Origin: Ischnura elegans
Taxonomy: Eukaryota > Arthropoda > Insecta > Odonata > Coenagrionidae
DNA length: 64,000 bases
Direction: 5' to 3'
Assembly (NCBI RefSeq): GCF_921293095.1
Contig: NC_060256.1
Coordinates: 86,645,851 to 86,709,850, forward strand
Shown here: in pieces, positions 56,366 to 64,000 of the stretch
How the letters are laid out: each line of letters opens with the position of its first letter
How positions within the stretch are numbered: the stretch's first letter is position 1
The notes under the pieces: model-generated
Databases searched by the model: none
What the model saw: the letters and a program-made list of their open reading frames with translations, nothing else
What the model was told of the DNA's origin: nothing
Translations under genes and position numbers: made by a program

Positions 56366-57256
56366 TTGAACTAAAGGACTACCTGGCGTGTAGTATTTCT
56401 GAAATGTCTGCAACATTAAGGCCAGCATAGCTTAGGAGAAGACTTATGTTGCTTGCTGGACTGCCTATCATCTTTTTCATTTCTTCAATTAAGGATATAA
56501 TGAGTGCCAGATATAGTGAGTCATTTTTCGGGTATTATGAGCACTTGTTAAACCTAGCTTCCACCGTATTTGGTTTTCTCTGCTCTGGAACTGAATCATT
56601 ATGTTCTCCAATTTGGAGCAGACTGTGTGAAGGGAACAACACATTCTAGTTCAGTGTGGAAAAAAAGTAGGGTATGAAGTTTTCACCTATGCTCAACAAC
56701 TGCAAAGCAAAAACATGATCCCTCTTCAAATAACTGAAAGAATTTTAATTTTAGAATATGTAAAAATTCAGGTTATCCATAAGGTAGGCTTCATTCAAAC
56801 ACATTTTAATGAAAAGCATATCAAATTAAAAGCAAAACCTTAAATTCACTACAATTTCACATCTACTGTCTTGGCAGCATTGCATTCAAATTATTTTGCT
56901 GAAGTAAGAATATATCTATTTTCATAGTTCCAATATTAAAAAATAGTGAGTAAAATTTTCAGAGGGGGCTAGGAAAAGCAGGTAAGAAAAAGGGATTGAA
57001 CACAAAGTTACATTTTTACAGCAGTGAACACATATGTTCCTGAACATGTGCATTCTAAACAGCCAACTAGTTGAATAACCGCATTGAAAAGACTTCACTA
57101 ACAGTTAAGATGCAAGGATATAAAAATAAAATGAAGAAATTCCCTGCAAATAATCATTTGACCTGATTTGAGGATTCAAACCCCAATGTTCCAGTTCACA
57201 CTTATTTACCCCAATGTGCTGGGTTTATGAGGTTACTTTCTCTTTATAATAATTAC

Positions 57257-57460
57257 CTGGGTAGTAGTGAGAATGACTTTGCTCTGTTTCTTTTCACTGC
57301 CTGTAATGATCATCAAGCAGTTAAGAGCTGGGCTGTAACTCAGGATTGAAGAGTACTCGTAGGTGCAGAGAGCATTCCTCGAGCGATGCTCCAGCAAGTG
57401 AAGGCCCCACTGATCAACAGCAAGCCACAACACTCGCGGCCAATTGGAAGTGAACGATTG
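57257..57460 (-). CDS. MYO15: myosin XV-like, penultimate coding exon (FERM F3 lobe)
   Basis: 204 bases, phase 0 at both ends, with acceptor TTTTGTTCTTGCAG| (57461 onward) and donor CCAG|GTAATT. The 68 residues contain NWPRVLWLAVDQWGLHLLEH, then RNALCTYEYSSILSYSP and LNCLMIITGSEKKQSKVIL. These are the beta-strands of a PTB/PH-like FERM F3 lobe; the WL-V---GLHLL pattern is typical of MyTH4-FERM proteins. The final helix is in the exon at 54472-54642. Myosin XV is the best family match. Myosin VIIa has a different F3 sequence, and a PLEKHH-type protein is a less likely alternative. The next upstream exon was not found before the window edge, implying a long intron. Confidence 0.75.
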
Positions 57461-57518
57461 CTGCAAGAACAAAATCACACAGTAATTAAAAGGTAAGCAT
57501 TCATTAAATACAAGTAAG

Positions 57519-57779
57519 CAGTGGCGCCGACTCCATGGGGCCTGAGGAGGCCAGAGCCCCCTCAAAAATTCGTTATAGGTGTGAGGAAAAAATGTGTCAG
57601 GCTTGTCGACTTTCCCCGGAGTGTCCAGATATTGAGATTTGAGTTATCAGGGTTCTAATGTTGATCATATGACTCTTCTAAAATGCTCAAAAAACTTAAA
57701 ACTCAATACTTAAAAAATTTCACGGGGCAAGATACCCGGTTTGGGCCCCCCCAATATTTTTTGTAAGTCGGCACCCCTG
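57519..57779. mobile_element. hAT-type MITE with perfect 8-bp target duplication
   Basis: CAAGTAAG at 57511-57518 and 57780-57787. Termini are CAGTGGCGCCGACTCC and GTCGGCACCCCTG. It sits 59 bases upstream of the acceptor of the exon at 57257-57460, close to the expected branch-point side of the intron. Inverted relative of 35814-36039. Confidence 0.9.
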
Positions 57780-58002
57780 CAAGTAAGATGACTTGTTTAT
57801 TGAATACGACTCTCAAAAAATTAATAATGTGTTTCTTCATAAAATTCTCATGTACAGCAAAGCTTTAATAATCCATCCTAATGGAGGAGATAGCCAAAAT
57901 AGAAAATCAAAAGGCAAAGATACTCTTTTATTTGGCCATAACCTCTGGAATATTTAAATGCTTTATTACTGTTATTTCTGTGGTATGTGTAATATGGTAC
58001 AT

Positions 58003-58960
58003 ATTTGAGGCAGACCAGCGACAGCTTAGATCATTTTCACTATGAGAAGGAGGTAGGGAGGGAACAGTGGAGAGAAACCTGGTGCCTGCATTAGCTTGCT
58101 CTCAATTAACCCTTTCGCGCCGGACCTTCGTTGAGGGAAATTCTTCCTTGTCACGAGTCTCTTGAAAATTTTTCTTTACTCCCCTGTACGAAGCTTTTCC
58201 GCGTCGACAGAAGGCAGTGGTTCCCTCCCTAACCATTTTGGACCCAACTCAGCGTGGCGCCGCTCCCTTTCCCCAGCCTCTGTCCCAGCCCCTCTAAGGA
58301 TTAAAAGCCCCTTCACAGCGCTAGTCCGCGGTCAACTGACTGAAATATTAATGTTTAATACACACAAATATTTGCTATTCGCATCAATTTTTTTACATTC
58401 AAAATGAATTTTGTGTTTTTTTCTGAGTGTGCAGGAATTTTAAACGAAGTTCTAATGTTCATATTGACGGATTTAGTATATGTATTAGTCGTTCTATAAC
58501 TTCATTGATATTAACGTTAGAATTTCATTTGAAATTTCCATGTGGTCAGCAAAAAAAGATGAATTCATTTCTAGCATTGGATTTCAAAAGTAAGCAACAA
58601 ATATTTTTTTGGAAAAAACACTGCAAATAACAGGAGTTGACTGGTTGGAGAGGATAGGAAAGGGTAGATCTGAGTGGCCGAAGATGGGACTGGGCTCGCG
58701 CTAAGCCGGATCTCGAGGGGCGATGGCATCCGTGGGTCTATTGTGCCCGCCACGGTCACTTTTTTCATTGGTTAGGGTAGGAAAATTCATGCCGCACAGG
58801 TGTGGCATTCGTTTTATAGGGAAGAAAATCCTCGCCGCACAGGTGTGGCATTCGGCGCGAAAGGGTTAAAGGTGCCTCAACCAGGCTTGAGTATTGGAGG
58901 CTGAGATTTTTCAGAGACTGCCTAATCCCTGCTTGAGTGGTTGGTGGAGGGAATTACAAG
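58003..58960. mobile_element. SINE split by a piggyBac-like element
   Basis: The left half (58003-58105) and right half (58870-58960) align with 47695-47915. GCATTAGCTTGCTCTCAA joins TTAA then AGGTGCC, just as the other copy reads GCATTAGCCTGCTCTATACG then AAAGGTGCC. The head with Pol III boxes is not preserved. Confidence 0.75.
58110..58865. mobile_element. piggyBac-like MITE, CCCTTTCGCGCCG termini
   Basis: TTAA at 58106-58109 and 58866-58869 flanks CCCTTTCGCGCCGGA and TTCGGCGCGAAAGGG, an inverted repeat of 15 bases with one mismatch. GCCGCACAGGTGTGGCATTC is directly repeated at about 58791 and 58832, a subterminal repeat. The 756-bp element has only short frames. It is inserted in a SINE whose uninterrupted relative is at 47690-47995. 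Confidence 0.9.
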
Positions 58961-61495
58961 TATGTACAGCACTGCATCCACTGGATTAGACTTTGAGCCG
59001 TGGTTTCTGTGACAGGCTTTCTTGGCATCTTTTGCATCCGTTCAATTTGAAAAACTTATTGTTTTCAGGTGGGGAAGAGAACGAAAGGGAATATATATAA
59101 GAGGAAGAAAGGTGTGGAATTGAATAGACTGGCTAGAGAGAAGATAGGTGGATAATCCGACAAATACATATCACATGATAAAGGCTCAACTGTTTTTAGA
59201 ACTGCCTTATCAATCTTGAACACACAACATGCTCAAAAATCACTCAATCACACAAAGCAGCAATCATAAGAAAGTTAAATTGCAACGGTTACACAAAAAT
59301 TAAAAGGCACAGGCAGCATTTTAAAAAAATTAAGGCCTACAGGAACACGTAGATTTCATACTGCATATTTGGACTGCATTTGAAAATAGCTAAATAGTAA
59401 TTAACAATGAAATTATTCAACAAATCTGGCAATATTGCTTTTTTTACAGTAAGTGTCCAATGAATAAGCATGCGAGTAGAACTTTGTGGTAATAGTATGT
59501 TATCGTAACTGTTATAAAATCGACAATCTGGAATATTCTGCTATGCTTTTTGTGTTATTACTGTTTATGTAACAAATTCAGGTTATGATTTTGATGCTGA
59601 TTCCATTTGGGATATTAGCATGTTGCAGAAATTGAAATTGTCCAAATAATTTCAATTTCATAATGATAGATCTAGAATTTTTTAAAGTATGGAAAAATAT
59701 CTGAAGTATTTGAATCACAAACTAAACAGGAACAATTCAAGTCTTCAAAATCTCGAAGCTCCTCTGGGATTTGAAGGTTTCAAGGATTTAAGGATTTGAA
59801 GTCCATCTCTACATACGATACAGCATTTTTTCTGGCATTTTTGCAAGCTGTGGTGGCAATGTCCACATTTCTTTTAGTCAATCTAAAGTAAGTTCCCAAA
59901 ATTATGACAGCATTATGTTTCTGGAGAGTTTAATAAATGTGAAGCCAGCAGATCTCATTTCACAGTAGAGCATTCTTCACCCCAATGATTACATATCTTC
60001 TGTATTTTTTATCATTCCCATGAGAGTGCTTGTTAAATAAAATGTCAGTAAATTTTTCCGATATCCGAGGCCAATGAAATATTCAGAAGGTATATTAGAC
60101 TCATATATTCACCAACGTGATGAAAATTACTGCCTTATGCAAGCAACTGAAAAATGTGCATATTAAGGTTACGCATCCAACTAACTTTGTTCGTGTATAT
60201 TCTGAAAAGAAATTTTCATACTGCCATCGTAGAAAAAAATTTAGTTTTTGCAGCAACATTTATCATATGAGCCAAAAAAGGATAACATAGGTTAGCAGAC
60301 ACATGATGTTAGCAATGAGTATTTATTCAGCAGGTAATTCAGAAAAAAATTAATTTTAGAATTTTTGTGATTTTTGAAACGAAAAAAACACATTAACATA
60401 CCTGGTAAAAAAATTGCTTTGATTGATATTGCATTGTATTGTGCTGGATTTTTTTATGTTATACATGTATTTACCTATAACTGTGGTTTTTTTGCGTCCT
60501 ATAAAAGGTTGGTAACAAATAAAAATGTCATGCATTATTTTTCTTACGCTCTGCAAGAAATTAGTTGAAAAGAAAGAAATATTAAGGATTGGAACAAATT
60601 AAATGCTGGTTTTATTTGAATGACATCAGACTCAAAGTTATGCCGCTAAAAGTTAATGAGACTGTGCAAACTGAAATAGTAATGGTGTACTCTTCTGTTA
60701 CATACATTGACTACATAAAATCATCACTTAATTACAATTATGGGAACTTCCTTAGTTACTTAAAGTCTACTCAAATGTTGCCACAAATTTTCACCAGAGA
60801 TGTAATGGGTTAATAAACCAAAGGACTTTTATTAGTATGCAAACTTAAATCATACTAAACAAAGGGCTACTACCACAACTAGAGAGGAAAGTAACCAGAA
60901 GCTGGGGGATGAATCACTATCCCATATCTATAAAGAAACAATACATACCATCATTCAAAAAATTGGAAACATCAGCCATTTGCCAACATCAACAAATAAT
61001 AAATATATGCAGCTACAACAGCTTAATGTTACCACCACCTCTTTACGTTTTCATTCTGGCAATGAATTTCCACTTCCTGTTTCACAGGATAATGTTCATA
61101 TTATTGCTAATTGGCTTTCTTTCAGCTTCTTTATGATCTTTATGATAGAGTTTCCTTTTGAGAAAAACTGAGTGCATTTCATATTTACTCAAAGCTTCAC
61201 TCCTCCTACTGAGATCTTAATTAAAGGAATCATGTACTGTATTTTCATTTCAACTTATGTATATCTATGCCTAAAAGTATGGCCGTTCTGCCCATGCTAA
61301 ACCTATAGTTTTTCTCTCTATTTTTTTTTCTTCAAAAGTTTTCTAATAGTAAAATGTTGGGAAAAAATTTAGCAGGAGATTATTGTGGATACGAAAGAAA
61401 TAAAATTGATAACTATAAAATAAATAAAAATGAATATAGCATAACCTTAAATTGAACAAACATGATATTAATAATCAAGGCAGAGCTTATGGTCC
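58961..61495. other. no recognisable exon; presumably myosin XV-like intron
   Basis: AT-rich sequence with short frames only. I searched the minus strand for the missing FERM F1/F2 blocks and saw none, so the intron probably continues. Confidence 0.4.
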
Positions 61496-61499
61496 CCAG

Positions 61500-61620
61500 T
61501 GAGAAATGGGTGGTGGAATCCACGTGGAACCCACGTGGAATCCACGTTGAGTGGTGGATATTTGGTGGTGGTGGATATTGAGTGGTTGGACCCACGTGGA
61601 ATCCACGTTGATTTCAAGTG
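61500..61620 (+). repeat. GTGGAATCCACGT minisatellite-like repeat
   Basis: GGAATCCACGTGGAACCCAC and related units recur about six times, interspersed with GGTGGTGGATATT. CACGTGG palindromes appear repeatedly. It is a degenerate short tandem repeat rather than an array of exact copies. Confidence 0.7.
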
Positions 61621-61647
61621 GATTTGTGGTGATTACCGTATAAGCTC

Positions 61648-61710
61648 GTGTAAGAGGCGCACCTTTTTTCCCAAAAATTGCAGCCGAAAATGAGGGTGCG
61701 CCTCTTACAC
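61648..61710. mobile_element. inverted-repeat end of a MITE-like element
   Basis: GTGTAAGAGGCGCACC (61648-61663) and GGTGCGCCTCTTACAC (61695-61710) are exact 16-base inverted repeats, preceded by TTACCGTATAAGCTC. Ends of this kind (CGTGTAA-GGCGCACC) belong to widespread MITE-like repeats. The rest of the element may extend to about 61990 but its far end was not found. Confidence 0.55.
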
Positions 61711-62201
61711 AAACTTCTTATCTTCCCCCCTCCCCTTCACCGGTCGAAAGTCTGAGGGGAACTGAGTGACCTTGGTTTTCAGTGTAAGTCAGTTATCTGT
61801 AATCCTAGGTCAAAAACAAGCGGCAGGCAGGGGAGTTTCTCCCTTAGTGACGTATTTTTAAAATGCCCTGTTTGCTTTTCTTGTAAGCATCGCGCCGTCA
61901 CGTCGGTACCCCAGAGGTGAAAATGGAAAAGATCGCGCGGGGGTTTTTCGCTCCGGAGGGCGCGCTAAATTTACTGCCACGAGTGGGCATCCCGCGCCAT
62001 TTATACTGCATATAGTAATCGCTTATCAAACTTAGAGAAACGCGTATTTTTGAATGACATACCTGGTCAATAGTCAATATCTGTCTTGCCGAGTAATTTC
62101 CATTACGCTGAGGACCTGATTTTCCAAAAATCATCTTCAGACGCAAATATGACGATTATTGCAACTGAAAATTATATTGGTATCAAAACCTGCATTTTTA
62201 A

Positions 62202-62945
62202 CCCTTTCACTGCTGTTCAATCTGCGGAAACCTTCTCCTCACATGCGGCGAAAATGTTAAAATGCGTCTCCTGGGCTCATGGAGCAGGTACTTCCAGGAT
62301 GGGTGTGGTACACCCTCCGAAGGGTCACTAATCTCCGACCCTATCCTCGACGAACTCACCCTCGCAGGACCGTCTCATCGGCCCTACCAGCGGGGGCCCT
62401 ACCTCCGGAAAAGTGACCGCTCTGACTGCAATTTGAAAATCAATCAATCAATCCGATCATCGAAATATGATAGTTTTCATCGCACTCCTGCCAATCAAGC
62501 AATCAAGTACGTCTTTGAACCGTGTCTCTGCGATAAAAAATAACGATTTTGTTAACTTTGCAACAAAACGTGGCTGCGGACCACCGGAAAATGGCCATTA
62601 TATCAAAGTTAACAAAATCATTATTTTTCATCGCAGAAACACGGTTCAAAGACGTACTTTATTGCTTGATTGGCAGGAGTGCGATGAAAACTATCATATT
62701 TCGATGATCGGATTGATTGATTGATTTTCAAATTGCAGTCAGAGCGGTCACTTTTCCGGAGGTAGGGCCCCCGCTGGTAGGGTCGATGAGACGGTCTTGC
62801 GTGGGTGAGTTCGTCGAGGAAAGGGTCCCGGATTAGTGGGTCCCTTCGAAGTGCTTCGTGGACCATATGGCAGGGAGGAAGAAAAAGTACGTCCACCGCA
62901 GTCTGCCGTGCGGACGTACTAGGTACGTCCACAGCAGTGAAAGGG
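62202..62945. mobile_element. piggyBac-like MITE forming a giant hairpin
   Basis: TTAA at 62198-62201 and 62946-62949. Termini are CCCTTTCACTGCTGT and ACAGCAGTGAAAGGG, exact inverted repeats of 15 bases. Inside, 62325-62562 is the near-perfect reverse complement of 62602-62840, around a 40-base centre. A GTACGTCCACCGCAG / GTACGTCCACAGCAG pair sits near the right end. No transposase. Almost the whole element can fold into one stem. Confidence 0.9.
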
Positions 62946-62949
62946 TTAA

Positions 62950-63461
62950 AAAATTCGAACGAGTGTGTTCATTTTTGGACTAAATTGTGGATGGTAGAAA
63001 TCAGAAATGCTTGTAAGTGAAGAGCGCGGAAGGAGAGGTCCAGGGGAAGGAGCGCGATCCCTCCGTCTTCGAAGCAAGCGACGAAATACGGAGGGGAAGG
63101 TGCGCGCTCCCTCCCCTCCGTATTTCAAGCTACGAAGCTATGAGCGAAGGAGCACGGGAAGAACACGTCCGATCTTGCATTTGACGTCGTTGCCTTCAAA
63201 GCGAAGGGGCGAAGGAGCAGCAATGTGATATATGCAGTTTGCGTTGCATAAAGTTTCCAGTCGGTCTCGTCTTGTTTGAGTGCGCTTATGCTACGCTTGT
63301 TTCTGTAACTGTAAATCTTTGTGTCAAACAATTAGATCTTAAAAAACTTAAATTCTGTCAGATATGCGTCTCGTTAGATATCTTTCTTTTTTTGAACCTC
63401 GCGCGTGTCATACAATTATTGAAAGCTATCGAGATATCTTCGGGCTCAGTTGATGACTCAC
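62950..63461. other. no recognised gene; GC-rich palindrome inside
   Basis: 63000-63200 is purine- and CpG-rich with GAAGGAGCG-like repeats. 63083-63126 is a palindrome (GAAATACGGAGGGGAAGG mirrored by CCCTCCCCTCCGTATTTC) around an 8-base centre. Confidence 0.5.
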
Positions 63462-63565
63462 CTAGCATTTGGCCTCCAGAAACTGGGAGATCGATCAAGG
63501 TCAGTTGGTGAAACGGGGTAGGGATGAAACACGTTTCCATTGTTCCCCTGTAACTTGATGTTTTC
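63462..63565 (-). other. possible internal exon, unassigned
   Basis: On the minus strand, TTTTTTTCCCTTTCCGAGACCCCACAG is a pyrimidine-rich acceptor before 63565, and GCTAG|GTGAGTCATC a strong donor after 63462. The 104 bases between are open in two frames. One reads ENIKLQGNNGNVFHPYPVSP then DLDRSPSFWRPNA. It is not recognisable as a myosin domain, and 34 open codons can arise by chance. It could be an upstream exon of the myosin XV-like gene or nothing. Confidence 0.2.
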
Positions 63566-63888
63566 CTGTGGGGTCTCGGAAAGGGAAAAAAACGGCAGAG
63601 GCATTGGCTGATGGAGGACCGAGGGTGGTTCCGTTAAATCTACGACGTGGTTATTATCCTACGGCGCGTAGATTGCCCGATTGTCGTCCAAGCTCTTGGG
63701 AAGGTTCGTGCTAAATGCCTGTCGTGTTTTGCCTTAAAATTTTCCATGGCTGCAATTCTATTGCAATACTCCTGCGAGAGCATTTAAACAAAATTGTTCG
63801 TGAGTAGGACAAGCATCGCAGAGCAACGGCGTATGCGAAGAGAGGATCGGAACTCTTTCTACTCCCTCTTATACCGCTGTTACCGCCG
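63566..63888. other. no recognisable gene
   Basis: Mixed-composition sequence. The minus-strand frame at 63711-63956 has no domain and runs into the terminal palindrome. Confidence 0.45.
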
Positions 63889-63987
63889 CAGTTATCAAAA
63901 TTTCCTCTCTCAATATTAATTGAAAGAGGAAATTTTCCTTTCCTTTCCTCTTTCAATTAATATTGAAAGAGGAAAGTTCGATAACTG
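63889..63987. repeat. double palindrome at the window end
   Basis: Left arm 63889-63932 and right arm 63944-63987 are reverse complements over 44 bases with about three mismatches (CAGTTATC ... GATAACTG at the outside). Each arm is itself nearly self-complementary (TTTCCTCTTTCAATTAATAT then TGAAAGAGGAAA), so four alternative hairpins are possible. Confidence 0.8.
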
Positions 63988-64000
63988 TCGAAATTCCCGG

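Larger units (their letters stand above)
54643..57256 (-). other. last coding intron of the myosin XV-like gene
   Basis: A phase-0 intron of 2.6 kb with donor CCAG|GTAATT and acceptor TTCCAG|GCTTTC. It holds a pogo-like MITE (54834-55548) and copy E of the TA-flanked MITE (55697-56365). The remainder, 56366-57256, is AT-rich without recognised content. Confidence 0.65.

Noticed and set aside
57538-57565. N-terminal extension of the FERM exon frame (residues before QSFTSN)
   Set aside because: It lies upstream of the splice acceptor and partly inside a hAT MITE with target duplications, so it is intron.
62086-62932. Paired small genes with similar proteins on opposite strands
   Set aside because: Both are the two arms of the hairpin piggyBac-like MITE read in opposite directions.

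Overview
This is eukaryotic nuclear DNA, AT-rich and dominated by decayed mobile elements. Almost no reading frame exceeds about 150 codons, the recognisable coding pieces are split by GT-AG introns, and there is no bacterial gene organisation. The mix of LINE remnants (RTE/craniofacial-protein-2-like and Jockey/CR1/I-like), tRNA-derived SINEs, hAT-, piggyBac- and pogo-type MITEs, and the animal gene at the right end suggests an arthropod, most likely an insect with a large genome. I cannot name the species.

The one confidently recognisable host gene lies on the minus strand at 49980-57460. It consists of the last two coding exons (57257-57460 and 54472-54642) of a MyTH4-FERM protein, best matched to unconventional myosin XV (Sisyphus/Myo10A in flies). 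A long AT-rich 3' untranslated region probably runs to a poly(A) signal at 50001-49996. The rest of the gene should lie to the right, beyond the window. A second possible host gene, also on the minus strand, is suggested by a CpG-rich first coding exon with a hydrophobic N-terminus and a splice donor (22076-22271), and by a CpG island 3 kb upstream of it (25430-25870).

The rest is repeats. At 1-9 kb: a hAT-type MITE end, a possible Helitron 3' end, a large foldback element, the first copy of a 0.66-kb TA-flanked MITE, LINE fragments and a SINE. At 9-22 kb: a further MITE, hAT MITEs, many LINE 3' ends (some in tandem) and a SINE inserted in a LINE with a 10-bp target duplication. At 22-26 kb: the possible host promoter and exon, with a set of diverged repeats just before the CpG island. 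At 26-35 kb: more copies of the TA-flanked MITE, a local duplication, and a piggyBac-like MITE with a hAT MITE inserted two bases beyond its TTAA. At 35-50 kb: a dense run of hAT MITEs (several with perfect 8-bp target duplications, one nested in another), LINEs, SINEs including an internally inverted one, and a pogo-like MITE. At 50-64 kb: the myosin XV 3' end, an intron holding pogo-like and TA-flanked MITEs, two piggyBac-like MITEs (one split a SINE, one is a giant hairpin), and several palindromes.

No operon, CRISPR array, tRNA or rRNA gene or intact autonomous transposon was found. The most informative observations concern the insertion history and hairpin architecture of the MITE families. 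I did not find a clear new multi-gene system.
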